Source: Diplolepis rosae
Lineage: Eukaryota > Arthropoda > Insecta > Hymenoptera > Diplolepididae
DNA: 64,000 nucleotides
Reading direction: 5' to 3'
NCBI GenBank assembly: GCA_030998225.1
Contig: JAPYXD010000460.1
Coordinates: 124,001-188,000, forward strand
Each line of letters begins with the position of its first letter. The stretch's first letter is position 1. Under the pieces are notes generated by a model, which was given only the letters and a program-made list of their open reading frames with translations, did not search any database and had not been told where the DNA came from. Made by a program: the position numbers and the translations under genes. Of this stretch, positions 41,828-53,259 are shown piece by piece.

Positions 41828-43250
41828 GTGGGGGGAGTTGTGACATGGTAAAATTTACCCGTCACATTAAAAGATTTAATTTGTTAAACTCACCGGTATG
41901 ACTCGAAATACACTAATCACGCACTGCACGCACTTACGCTTCCTGTCCCGTCTGTTCCATGAGCGATACGAGGACAACAGCACCGGAGGACAGTAGCGTT
42001 GGAGACGAGACACAACCGGCTACCGAGTCAACGTAAACACTGGCCGCCATGACGACTTGCGAGCATCGATACATCGATGCTTCGATTATCGCCGCCATCG
42101 ATAGTTGGAGAGTGACGCAAGAGACGACCAGATGCAACTACGTGACCCGGAAGACGTACCCTGGGGCACATGGACCCCGGGACTTGATATTTAGTATCAT
42201 AGACATTTTGTGTTACTAAATTTACGTCGTAGGATGTAAATGGACACTAATCATAATAGTGCCAATCCACTACACACGCCGTTCGTTGTAATTGAGAGAA
42301 CCGCGTGTTTGTAGAAAATATTTGCCGAGGGAAACGACTATACTAGGCACGGGTTGTCTAGTCGTCTACTAGACGTATGACATGTGACCTGCTTCCGGGT
42401 CCACGATTGGGTCACGCATGTAATTCGTGGGGCAGGTCGGGAATTTTATCAGCGTCGCGTCTTCCTTCATCACTCTAGTCCTGCGACTTTAAGTAACAGG
42501 TGGCACGCCTTGTCTTCCGAAGAAAAATAGGATTGTAATTTAGAGCTCCCCGGAATGGAAGGAGAATTTATCCTAAGATTTGTACCGGAACTCCAAGATG
42601 TCATACAGGTAGCGTAAGTTGTTTTACTTAAATTTCTTTGGCAAGTGGTCCGAAACTACCGGACATTATTGAATTGACACTGATGCTTTATAGCGTCCAT
42701 CGCACCTACCGGAACCACTTTGCCTCTCCTTTTCTCTCTTATATTTTTCGAGCGCTCTTTTGTAATTGTGCCTTTTCTTCATTTACGGTAAATAGATTCA
42801 AATTAATTTTCTTTCGTGATATTTAAGTTCTGCCACTTTGATTTAATCGTGAGTAAAGTCTAGTTCTCTCTGGTGGTGAAGCGCGCCAATGAATTGATTG
42901 ATTGAGTGGCTCGGGAATGTTCCGAAAATTCTGTTATTTTAATTATGCTGATTGATAATCACGTAGATGTTTTGGGCTTTTATAATTATTAATTTTTCTT
43001 TGTATCGAGTCCTAACAAAATCCAATAAATCTTGTGTAGCCTATTATTTTATTAATTAAATTCCGGTGTTATACTTATTTACCTGGTAAGCTGTTGTAAC
43101 CCTACCTTGATTCTGTCTTGTTTTCAGTTTCGAGTCTCATCATTGTTTTGAAATAAATTTCGTCACTAACCAGGGTGACTGCCGCTCAATAAGTCATTAG
43201 AAGAATATTTTACTTTCAGGTGAATTTTATACCGATAAAATTGGTTGGGC
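41828..43250 (+). repeat. Polypurine tract and probable 3' LTR of the deleted gypsy element
   Basis: GGTGGGGGGAGT (41828-41838) precedes TGTGACATGG at 41839, the expected LTR start. An AATAAA lies at about 43023. The end is unclear (somewhere 43100-43250), and no matching 5' LTR was found at 35-36 kb. ATCGAT-rich sequence occurs at 42060-42105. Confidence 0.45.
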
Positions 43251-43310
43251 CAGCCAAAAATAAGAGTGCTAGATTACGGGTAAAACCTGCATCTCAGTGT
43301 GTGTGTGTGG

Positions 43311-43710
43311 CGATAATTTGTAAACAATGAGACTGCATCGAGTGAAATAATTTTGTAACCTGGGGCAATTCTGAAGTTTTTTATCTTGTGGATAAAATCG
43401 AAACTGCTTTTTATACGTGAAGAAGGGGGGGGGGGGGGGGTGGTTATATTGTTTGACAGCATTTTGCTATAAAAAGATGCCAGATTATACGTTGGACTGC
43501 CACAGAAAGAAACAATGGGTCTTAGGGGGTTGTTGGGTTTGTGTAGTTTTGGCAGGCCGTAAAATCTAGCTGGAAGCGGATTATCTGATTTTAGTGATTT
43601 TGCCATACTGTCATTTGTGTAGTTTTTCTTTTCCCAGATTTTTATAAGATCATCAACTTTCCTTTGTGTGATATTTGTGGGATCGTTTTTAAGAGGTGTG
43701 TACTCTGCTT
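43311..43710 (-). pseudogene. PLE reverse transcriptase, left copy fragment
   Basis: The minus strand reads ARFYGLPKLHKPNNPLRPIV, then CGSPTYNLASFYSKML and GYKIISLDAVSLFTN (RT motif A). These are typical Penelope-type RT motifs, including the GLPKLHK block. It breaks off at 43311 next to a GT repeat, and the rest lies near 35.1-32.1 kb. It carries a 16-base G run (43425-43440). Confidence 0.8.
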
Positions 43711-44720
43711 AAAAGTCTTTTCAGATCAAAAATCTAAGACCACCATAGAATTTCTGTTTCTTGGTTCACCAACCTCACTGATACTCACATACCATCCACA
43801 GTTACAAAAACACTTAGCCTAGGAAAGAACTTTGGCATTCCATTTCCCAAAAACCAACTACCTATAAATCACCTTGTCGCGAATTTCGAGTCCAACATTC
43901 AAAAAATCAATGAAGACAAAAGAAACAAAGCGAGGTTGAAATTCGTGAATTGTATCTCTAACTTTTCACGTCAAAGACGAACACACACTGCCTTACAAAA
44001 AGAAATGACCCAAGACATTAAATCAACACACTTTTTTCTAAAAAACAACCCCCTAAGACCCATTGTTTCTTTATGTGGCAGTCCAATGTATAATCTGGCA
44101 TCTTTTTATAGCAAAATTCTGTCAAAAAATATACCCCCCCCCCCTTCTTCACGTATAAAAACAGTTTCGATTTCATCCACAAGACAATAAACTTCACAAT
44201 TCCCCCAGGTTACAAAATTATTTCACTCGATGCAGTCTCATTGTTTACAAATGTCCAAATTCGCATTGCCATTACAGGAATTAAAAATAGATGGCATCAA
44301 ATCCAACAACATACTAAATTGCCTTGGTACCAATTCGAAAAAGTCCTCCGATCCTGTTCAACCAATTATACCTTTAATTTTCAAGGTAATTCCTATAAAC
44401 AGATATCTGGATTCCCTATGGGCTCGCCACTCTCCCCCATTGCTGCTGACATCGTCATGGATGGCCTAGAATCCAAATGCATCGCCTCCCTGCCCTTTCA
44501 ACTTCCGTTTTACTTCCGATACGTAGACATCATAACAGCAGTACCACACAACAAAATTGACACAATAAAAGACACCTTTAACAACTTTAACCACAGAATT
44601 CAGTTCACAATAGAGGAGGAATCAGAAGGTAGAATGTCTATTCTTGATGTTCTTATAATCAGAGCTGGAGATGGCATAAAAACGAACTGGTATCATAAGC
44701 CTACATGGTCTGGTCAATAA
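43711..44720 (+). pseudogene. PLE reverse transcriptase, right copy
   Basis: Penelope RT is the telomerase-related enzyme of this retroelement class. Blocks: TKTLSLGKNFGIPFPKNQLP (N-terminal), NNPLRPIVSLCGSPMYNLAS, then after a frameshift FTNVQIRIAITGIKN, GFPMGSPLSPIAADIVMDG (motif B) and FYFRYVDIITAVP (motif C, where the usual YVDD has lost one Asp), ending at DVLIIRAGDGIKTNWYHKP. The missing catalytic Asp, the frameshift and the stop at 44718 make it inactive. Confidence 0.8.
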
Positions 44721-45054
44721 CTCAATTTCAACTCAAATCACACCAACAAATACAAAATCAATGTAATTAATAACCTGGTTGATAGATGTATCTCTCTATC
44801 TCACGAAGACTTTCACAAAGCAAATTAAAAAAATCAAATCGATTCTACACGAAAATACTTACCCTTCCAGCATGATAAATTCCTGTATTGAGAAAAGGCT
44901 GTACCATCTCTCGCTGAAAACTTAATGGTAAGTACCAATACAAAGCCACACCAGCCACTGAGGATTATCGCAACACACACACACACAGACAACACTACCA
45001 AACCTAGCAGCAGGTCAAAATACAGTCACCAACACACAGGCACCTCCAAAATAC

Positions 45055-45230
45055 ATGGCACTGCATTACGTACAAGGCCTCTCCGAAAAATCATCAGGTA
45101 TCTTCAAATACTTTAACATAAAAATTGCATCACGCAATGTCAATAATATATCCCGTTTTTTTGAAACAACGAAAGACAGAATTTTAAAACTTGACACTGC
45201 TGACGTTGTTTACAAAATTCCCTGCACAAT
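45055..45230 (+). pseudogene. PLE GIY-YIG nuclease start, right copy
   Basis: GLSEKSSGIFKYFNIKIASR, then KLDTADVVYKIPCT, the same sequence as the left copy, cut at 45230 before the TYIG motif by the insertion at 45231. Confidence 0.7.
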
Positions 45231-45585
45231 TGCATATTTTATTTATTTAAAGGATCTTACCGGCTTCAGTGGTATGTTTTACATAAGTCCTGGAAGTCTC
45301 AAATCATTTCATACATTTTTTGCTGAGAAATGACGAGTTAAATGTTTAAAAAACCACTTTTTCTCGAAGGAAAAATTTTGTGTTTTTATTTTTTATTGAA
45401 GAAAATAATGAACGGATAAAAAAATTTCACTTAGGAAAAATATGGGGCTGAACATGCTCTACTCGAATATATATTTATTTTTTTTATTAAAAAACATTTT
45501 TTTCAAACCTTCATTTTGACCCAGTGGACAATACTTTTACCTGTTTCCGAGAGCGCGGCGAGTTTTAGAATCCAGGTGCTCAATT
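45231..45585. mobile_element. Inserted fragment related to the 0-2.9 kb foldback element
   Basis: The right end, GTGGACAATACTTTTACCTG...CGCGGCGAG...GGTGCTCAATTTATAA, resembles 2850-2915. The left part (45231-45500) is AT-rich and unassigned. It interrupts the PLE nuclease. Confidence 0.45.
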
Positions 45586-46916
45586 TATAATCTTCCTTTC
45601 AAATTTTTTTTCCTCCACCTTTGCCTGCTTATTTTTCTTCCTAACTGTCCTCTCCGTACATTCAGGAATCAGTCACAAAAATAACATCTTACACTGAGTT
45701 AGTGAGAAATTATGTGTCTTCTTAAAATATTTCATAGAAAACGGAATAAAATGTTCAAAAATTCTGTGTTCAATCAAAGTTTTGTATTAAAGAAAAAGGA
45801 TTTCCTACTTCATACATAGAAGGTTAGTCACATTTTAATCAAGATCAGTAAAGACTGGAAAGTTCGGATATCTAGTTTTTAGCTTAAGGTTTTTTCAAAG
45901 AATTTCCGCGATCCTTTATTTGTAAAATAACTTCACTACAAAGAATTTATTGGTGATACAACATTAAAAATACATATAGTCATAGAAATAGGTTAAAATG
46001 GCATTATTAGGCAAAATAGTCCAAGAATGGCATTAATGATTTGAATCAGGTTCATTCCGTTCAATTTGTTACTAAAGTATTTATTGTAGATACCACTATA
46101 GATAAGTTCCAAAAATGTTAACATTTTCCGAGAAATAGTTTACAAATAGTTCAAAATAGTATTCAGAAAAAAGAGTACAAAAATAGCCTTATTGGTCTAG
46201 ATCAAACTATTCCCGTTCAGCTCTACACCAAAGAATCCACTGTAGATATGTTTGTGGATAGGACATACGAAAATACTGATATATAATTCAACATAATTTT
46301 AAAATAGTTAGGAAAAATAGTTCAAACGAAGCCCTAATAGTCTCAAGCAATTCAGCTTCACACCAAAGAACCTATTGTGGATAAAGTATAGGATAAGATA
46401 TTCACAAATATAAATAATTATTTAGAAATAGGTTAAAAATGGGTTGTTCAGTCAAAATAAGGACTAGACTTGCAAAAATGTGAATGTTTCTTATATATAG
46501 TTTATAAATAGTTTTAAAAGGGTTTCAGAAAAAATAGTCAAAAGATAGCCTTAATGGTCTAGACCAAGCTATTCACATTCAGCCTCGCACCAAAGAATAT
46601 ATCCAAACCTTCCTTTTTCATTTAATATATCAAGTACTCTTTTTTGTATAATATGTTAAATAATTCTTTAGGAATAGTTTTAAAATGGGTTGTTTAGTCA
46701 AAATATGGACTAGACATGCAAAAATGTGAATATTTCTTATATATAGTTTATAAATATTTTTAAAATAGTTTCAGAAAAAATAGTCAAAAGATAGCCTTAA
46801 TGGTCTAGACCAAACTATCTACATTCAGATTCGCACCAAAAAATATATGCAAACTTTCCTTTTTCATTTAATATATCAAGTACTCCTTTTTGTTTAATAC
46901 GTTAAGTACTCTAGTA
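45576..46916 (+). repeat. Right arm of the 1.2-1.3 kb inverted repeat
   Basis: Reverse complement of 32224-33463. Confidence 0.85.
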
Positions 46917-48082
46917 TTATGAATTAAATCAAGGGTGAATACAATCTACCATTTAAATTAAAAATTATGTTTAATGATTACTAAAACAAATTTTCGCTGA
47001 CAGCTTAATATTATATCGATGTAAAAATTATCGTAAATGTTTTCAATGTTGAATATGAGCATCTATATCATTAAGAAAATAATAATAATTAATTATATTA
47101 TATTAAAATTCTTTTAGACAATGATAGTAGCGTTTAGCAAAAACTATGGCTTGCTTTAAATGCTACTATTCAATAAGTTAACGATATGAGGGAGGAAACC
47201 TGACATATTCGATTAGCGATATTATCAAGTACTTATGTTGACGAAATTCATAAAAATATATGCACCGTTCAGCTTTATGTCTTTCGAAAATATGTATGTA
47301 GACAAGCGTAACAGAAAACATTTTATATGACAACGATATAAAGATATATGCATTTTCAAAAAGATAAATGTTTAATTGAAACATATGTTGAATTGTTTGA
47401 ATAGAGAAAGACACAAATTTATTCATAAAAAGGAAAAATGAAATAAGATAGAAAAATAATAAATAAAAATATTTGTGTGTAATGGATGTCAATCAATATT
47501 ATTTTCGAAAAATTAATCGTAATTCTTGAATTATTTTATATTTAGCTATATCAATATATATGTAGTTAGTGCTTTATGAATATGAATTCCCTGAAATGCG
47601 CTTGTTGCATTAATAAAAATAAATAAGCAAAAGAGGAAAAAAGACAAAATAATAATCCCATAAAATTGAAAGTTTACAAGATTCTAATCGATGTTTTCAA
47701 TTATATTCATTTATAATGATTTTTGTTCAGGGATTTAGAGTAAAGTATCGATAGCTCTTATTATTATGTAACGAGCTTCAGTATATGTATTTTAATTAAT
47801 AAACATTTGGGAAATTTGACTTATTAACATTGTGAATGTTAACAGTATTGCTTGTGCGGAATATTGCTATGTATTAAATTCACTGTATTCAATTTAATGT
47901 TTTTGCGAAAACACGATCATTAATCTATTAAAGTATCAATGTCAATCACGGATGATAAGTATAGCTCCTGATTCATTTCTACAAAAGAAATATTGATCTT
48001 GAAAAGAGTTTTAATCAGAATTGAATGTTCAGTTTAATTGTTTCCGAAAGTTCAAACACGGCCATTGGATCCCCGTGTTCGA
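46917..48082 (+). other. Gypsy 3' noncoding region
   Basis: AT-rich and without a supported gene. It runs into a polypurine tract and LTR, like 13.2-14.0 kb in copy 1. Confidence 0.45.
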
Positions 48083-49032
48083 ACTAAGGGGGGAGCTGTC
48101 ACGTCCTGTGACCATCAATATTTATTCATAATAATAATCTATACAAAATTAATAAAAAGCTTTCACGAAATTATATTCATAGAGTAACAGGTCCTAAATG
48201 TATCGATCGTAGAAAAAATCTAAGTGTCTAGACGAACCGAAATTGTACGGATTAGGAAACCTTATCACATGTGCTATAATGTGTTATGTACACAACCCAT
48301 TAATGCCTACCACCGCAGCAAAAGAGTGAAATTGAAGGTTCACTGACCCGAGAAAAAGGAGAAATAGGGAAGCAGAGAGAAGACTCATTTTTTACATTTT
48401 TTACCTTTTTCCTGATAGCAATTAAGTCAAAAGAAAGATGTCAGAATAATATCGACACAAAGGGTGACCGTCCAGAAAGGTATCGACCAGAAAAAGGTCT
48501 ATAAAAGCACTTACTGTTTCGCGAATCTTCAGTAAGCTGCCAACTTCCGTCCACGCCGCTACTCTGCCCAACAGTGATTTCCAGAAGATCTTAGACACCG
48601 TTACACTCCCTGAAGAAGAGTAACCCTCGAAAGCTTTTACCCGTTACTCGTCTCATCGTTTATCAGTACGTTCCCCGTCTTGTGAAAATATGTTTATGCG
48701 TATAGGGATTGAATTTGGATCATTAGTGGTTGCTAGAGAACTCCATTCTTTGATTATTGGATAAAGGGATTGGTTTCCTTCAATTAATACCTCCATTTAA
48801 CGTAGCAATCGTTAAAGATTTGGTTGACTCGATTATTTGTACAAAAAACATTTTTATCAAGTCTCAAATTCTGAAAATGGAATAAATTTATAAATTCTTC
48901 CCCCTTTTTATTTTGAAATTTTAAAATGTTTTTTTGTTGTTTGTCGTCCCTTACTTCGGTTAAGAAAACTTTCAGGTTACTTCACCGTTCAAAAAACGAG
49001 AAAAAAAAAGGGTAAGTAACCAGGACATTACA
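48083..49032 (+). repeat. Polypurine tract and complete gypsy LTR
   Basis: CTAAGGGGGGAGC precedes the LTR start TGTCACGTCCTGTGACC at 48097. TATAAAAG is at 48500 and the initiator TTCAGTAAG at 48528. AATAAA is at 48881, and the end is taken as CATTACA at 49032. The context just before the tract (CCCGTGTTCGAACTAAGG) parallels 14012-14030, so it is the same family as copy 1. No pol lies upstream, so this is a 3' end fragment. Confidence 0.7.
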
Positions 49033-49057
49033 CTCGGTGCACGTCAATTTAATATGA

Positions 49058-49400
49058 TTAATTCAATTTTGTAAAGATATATCTGTATTGTAAGGCTAAT
49101 TCAGCTCCTCCAGTCAATCTGAATATAATCATCCATAACAAATTAGAGCCGTCTCGCGGATAGAGAGCTTTATAAGCAAAAATACAGTCACGAATAAATT
49201 TTTGGACGAGTATATTATTACCATCAAAATATTTAGGCAAAAAATCGAGTGCGTCTTTCAAAGAAATATAGATTGACGCTTAATTTGGCATTGCGCCATC
49301 ATGTGTATCAGAATGGTTATTATCATTTTTTAAAGTTCTAGAACTATGTGCTATAGACGCCTGTAATTGTGCATGTAATTCTAAGATTATTATATTAAAT
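49058..49400 (-). pseudogene. gag: Gypsy gag fragment on the opposite strand
   Basis: The minus strand reads ILELHAQLQASIAHSS, a stop, then LKDALDFLPKYFDGNNILVQ and MIIFRLTGGAELALQYRYI. The pattern (FDGNN...F) matches the start of a gypsy Gag capsid, as in PLFDGSNIPLSHF of copy 1. It ends at 49058, just outside the LTR, and is separate from that LTR's own strand. Confidence 0.5.
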
Positions 49401-49601
49401 TCTAACTTTAGCATTTTCAATATCTCCCTCCGGAATATCTCTACTGTTATCTATGTGTTCCTTTTCTATTTTGCTAAATTAAATTCTAATTTTATTCAAT
49501 AAGATTTTCCGCAAGAGAGAGAGAGAGATTGCCTAAACCTTACAAATTTCCATGAATGGACTTAATGTTTTGAGGTACTAGATGTACGGGCTATATACAT
49601 A

Positions 49602-50153
49602 TCAGGTGTACAAATAAGTTTCTGCTGTTTGAAAAAAGTTGGTGCCACCAGTAAGTTTTGGTTGAAATTGACAGATGTAAAACGTCACTGTCGTAAAGCT
49701 GGACATCTGTCAACAACATAACCTTAAAATATTAGTAGATTTTTATCAGTATAATATATTCTTTTGTGTGCGAAAATGTGGAGTTTTGAGCCGAATAAGC
49801 GTCATTCGCGGAAACTTTTGATTTACTTCTTGAATTTGAAGAAATCTGCAGCTGAGGCGCATCGATTGCTTGTAGAAACACATGGTGAGGCTGCCTTAAA
49901 TGAGAGAAGATGTCGTGAGTGGTTTCTAAAGTTTAAGGACGATGAATTTGACATCGAAGACAAAGAACGTAGCGGAAGGTCGAAAGTGTACGAAGACGCG
50001 GAATTGGAAGCATTATTGGATCAAGATTCGTGCCAAATGCAAAAAAAAAACAATACGATGGACAATACTCTGAATAAAACATAAGGTTCTGTTCTTTCAC
50101 AATAAATGCCTAATTTTTTATAAAAAACGGCGGAAACTTATTTGTACACATGA
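49602..50153 (+). mobile_element. Mariner deletion derivative (552 bp), copy 1
   Basis: The ends TCAGGTGTACAAATAAGTTTC and the inverted form at 50153 are flanked by TA (49600-49601, 50154-50155). It encodes only the N-terminal DNA-binding part of a mariner transposase, then jumps to the 3' end. A second copy with the same structure is at 56940-57489. Confidence 0.88.
49764..50084 (+). pseudogene. Mariner transposase N-terminal HTH part, C-terminally deleted
   Basis: Residues ~10-60 show the mariner helix-turn-helix region (LLIYFLNLKKSAAEAHRLLV, then GEAALNERRCREWFLKFK) and the linker ERSGRSKVYEDAELEALLD. After DQDSCQMQ the frame jumps to an unrelated short tail, so the catalytic domain is absent. 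An HTH-only protein could in principle bind TIRs without cutting, which is inference. Confidence 0.75.
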
Positions 50154-50155
50154 TA

Positions 50156-51430
50156 TATAGTTTTCTTAGACACTTTTCATTAATTCAAACAAAATATTTT
50201 TTTATTTTTGTCGACACTCATTTACAAACTTTACTCTGATAGCCCTCTTTAAATTTTTTCTTACATTCATTATATTCTTTTTTTATTCTTCTCCTATATC
50301 CTTCTTGTATTCTTCCTGTGAATTATATCAGGCTTATGCCGCTGTAGTTTCAAGGAATCCCACATAAAACCTTATAACGAATTGTGGCTGTTCCTATTGT
50401 CATCCAAGCTTCTTTCCACTTTTTTTTCATTCACTCGCTGCTGCTCCTCGTTGCTTTCCCTCGTCGCTTCCCCTCGTAACGTTGCTTCTATCATCTCTCA
50501 CTCCTTGACTTCAAACTACTCAGTGCATCTGACAGCAAGAAAGAGTTTTCAGAGGAACGAGTCCAATACTCTGCAGCCAATCTTCAAATACTTATTTATT
50601 TTTTATTTTTCATAAATGAGGCAAACCTATATTTTCTTCACAATATTTCATTTAAATCAATTTCCCATCAAAGAAAATTCTAAGTTCAATTCAGATTTTC
50701 TTGATATCTTTGATATAATTATCCTTAAAGCCACTTATATATTTGTTTTAAATCACGAATACTCCAAAATTTCACATCTTAATTATTAAATTTGTTTTTC
50801 TCCTCCGAAAAATAATAAAAATACTTAATTTCACTGTGTCCATTTACAAAATTATGAACCTGACAAAATTAATAGACTAACTGTGGAGTTTTTATTTTTT
50901 TTTGTCGGGAAAACAATTTTGAACACCAACATCATTCAATTTTACTTAAAACTGTTCCCAATTTCTCCAAATTACTAAGTTTTACTTATTTCTTATTTCT
51001 TAAAAATGAAAATTCAAAAGTTTTGCTTAAGTGTCACTTTCCTTTCCAATCACTACCAGCGAGTCAATTCTTTTAATCTAAGTTTAAAAACGAAATTTGA
51101 GCACGTTGAAATTGAAAGTCTATTCACGTCATTTGCTCTAAATTTTTTTTTTTCTTTTGGATTTCACCGCGACGGTTTGTGGTATCCCACTTCTGACACC
51201 AATTACTCAAATAAACCATACCCTTTTATTCATATATACTCTACGATAATTCATAATTGAATAATCTTATTTACATTGAATCACTTATTATAGCTTCACG
51301 TTTTAACAATCTCTCTCTTGAACCAATTGTTGGAAAAAATAGAAAATTTTTATTGGGCACCTAACTGTGCAATAAATCTCATGATTTTCGAATGTGTACG
51401 AACGTGACTATTTGTCACACACAATGCTGT
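50156..51430. other. AT-rich region, 3' side of the Fer2-like gene
   Basis: No supported gene. I looked for the expected last coding exon of the bHLH gene on the minus strand here and did not find it. Confidence 0.4.
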
Positions 51431-51539
51431 AGAGAAATTTCAACAAAGTGCAACCAAATATTTCCACTCCTCTTAAAAGCGTAATTAATTAAAAATAAAC
51501 GTTGAATTATATTGTTATGTAAAATTGGGTTGTCCTTAC

Positions 51540-52730
51540 CACTTGTATTCCATTCAGCTCTTTCGCCATTAATTTCACCACGAAGGCACATTTCGACGTA
51601 AGTTAGAGGATCTAATCCCGCTGCCAATGCTGCGCTAAGTAAAGCGATATATGCTATCGCTAATCGTAGTGTGTCGATTTTTGATAGCCTCTTCTCGTAA
51701 GGAAAGGTGGGTACATGCACCCTCAGTTCGTCGAAAGCCGAGTTGATGCTGCTAAAATTGCAATCACACTTAAAGTCTGTTTCACATATTTAAAGATATA
51801 AATTAATTTGCTAGACATTATTTGATTTAATTCAGTTCAATGAATTTCTGTAGATATTTGGATATTACAAGTATTTTTGTCAATATTAGAATATTTACTT
51901 TTATAATTTGAATAACTGAAATTCAAAACTATATTTTGGTTACTTCTATTTAATTCGATCCCTATATTTGATTATTTCGTTTCTCACCTTAACATTCTTT
52001 TCCTCTCTCGAATATTGGCTGCGTGTCTTTGGATTCTGTAAGGACTACCATTCAGATAATAACTTTCTTCTAACCCGTTTATTTCCGTATCGTTGCGATC
52101 TAAATAAATAAATAGATAATTGTTGAGACGATAAATCAACTATACTATGTGACGTCAGAATTTCAATTATTGTCTGCAGGGTTACTAAGAAACGAATCAC
52201 TGAAACGGATTTTCAATGCCAGATAGACATTCTTTTTGTACAGAAAATACATTTTCAAACTGTGATTGTAATTATAAAGTCGCACTGTGTATAACTAAAT
52301 CAGTCAACATTTGACTATCTTGAAGTCAGTGACCCACTTTTGGCTATAAAATTATTAATTTTAGACTAAAAATCAATCTAATTTTAATCCTTTCATATCT
52401 TGACTTATTCAAGTTCAAAGATCTTGTTTTTGACAAATTATAGCTTCAAAAATATTCCAAGTCAAATTAAATTCTATAATAATATCTATGTCTCACAGAA
52501 TATTTCACGCGTCGATCGCGTTTAGATTTCTGTTATACTGAGGTTAATATACATTTACATTAATTTGTTTACCCTGTGTCGTTAATGGCATATGATAATG
52601 CAGAGGTGAATGTGTGTTTGAAGATGCGTGAACCATGTGCTGCGCAGCTCTGCCAGCATAAGCGCAAGATGGTAAATCCGCCAAATCCTCCTCGCTAATA
52701 TCGCTGCTTGGACCCACGTAATATTGCGAA
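51540..52730 (-). CDS. Fer2: Fer2-like basic helix-loop-helix transcription factor (three exons visible, incomplete)
   Basis: Nuclear DNA-binding regulator of the PTF1/Fer family, E-box binding as a dimer. Minus-strand exons: 52730-52573 ([20 protein letters not shown]...), 52099-51988 (ending [13 protein letters not shown]) and 51751-51540 ([20 protein letters not shown], then [18 protein letters not shown]). Splice sites are clear: acceptors AACAG, TTTAG and TTTTAG; donors GTAAAC, GTGAG and GTAAGG. All phases agree. The second intron splits the bHLH domain after the basic region. After the bHLH comes [20 protein letters not shown] and WNTS at a phase-1 donor, as expected before the conserved C-terminal exon. 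That exon and the first exon are not seen. In Drosophila, Fer2 is needed for clock-related dopaminergic neurons. Paralogue Fer1/PTF1A has IPTLPYEK and Fer3 FAYEK, so Fer2 is favoured. Confidence 0.8.
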
Positions 52731-53044
52731 CTGTTAAAAAATTAAATGTCAATCAGCTCATATGTTTCATGTATACACTATATATATAAACTATTGTATA
52801 TACACACATATATACACTATCAGAAATGTTTGCAATTTTAGTATGCACGGGTATATTAAATTTCCTATATGTTTACCCTAGCGGACCCGGTTGAGAGAAT
52901 AATCAGAGTATTCTATGTCTGACTGTTCTCTGACCGTTCTCTGACCTCGCATTATTATGGCTGAGAACGATTAAAAAAACATTTAGAACATTGCAATTAT
53001 GATTCCGTGGGGAAATTTGGAATAGAAGGCGTAGGAATAAATAC

Positions 53045-53252
53045 AATAATTTTATTTTTCAGCGATAAAAACTAGGAAAGCATCATGTACCTGTCATTGA
53101 AGGCAGTACAGTGGTTCAGCATTTGCGGAACCTCTACACCAATAGTAAACCTTCACGGTGGAGACGTTCCGCCAATTGTGAACCACTGCACTGCCTTCAA
53201 TGACAGGTATACGATGTTTTTCTAGTTTTTATCTCTGAAAAATAAAATTATT
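53045..53252. repeat. Long hairpin (about 95-100 bp stem)
   Basis: 53045-53140 pairs with 53160-53252: AATAATTTTATTTTTCAG...CCTGTCATTGAAGGCAGT...GGTTCA against the inverse on the right, leaving a loop of about 17-20 bases. It lies upstream (5') of the visible Fer2 exons, so it may be intronic. Foldback MITE or hairpin-RNA source are both possible. Confidence 0.75.
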
Positions 53253-53259
53253 ACACTTT

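Larger units (their letters stand above)
43711..46916 (+). mobile_element. Penelope-like element, right copy
   Basis: Plus-strand order: N-terminal part (43711-44045), RT (44045-44720), connector (44721-45050), endonuclease start (45055-45230), an inserted fragment (45231-45585), and the 3' noncoding part with tandem repeats (45586-46916). It meets the left copy head to head at about 43710. Relative to the left copy it lacks about 100 codons upstream of NPLRPIV. No hammerhead motif lies at its end. Confidence 0.75.

Noticed and set aside
32224..46916. Single giant inverted-repeat transposon (Polinton-like) spanning 14.7 kb
   Set aside because: The arms are PLE 3' regions in continuity with PLE coding sequence on each strand, and no Polinton genes (polymerase B, integrase, packaging ATPase) lie between them.
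47178..47492. 104-codon minus-strand ORF
   Set aside because: AT-rich gypsy 3' noncoding region; low-complexity aromatic-rich translation, no conserved motif.
51415..51540. Coding continuation of the bHLH gene to the stop at 51415
   Set aside because: A strong GTAAGG donor at the conserved WNTS position indicates this is intron; kept only as an alternative.
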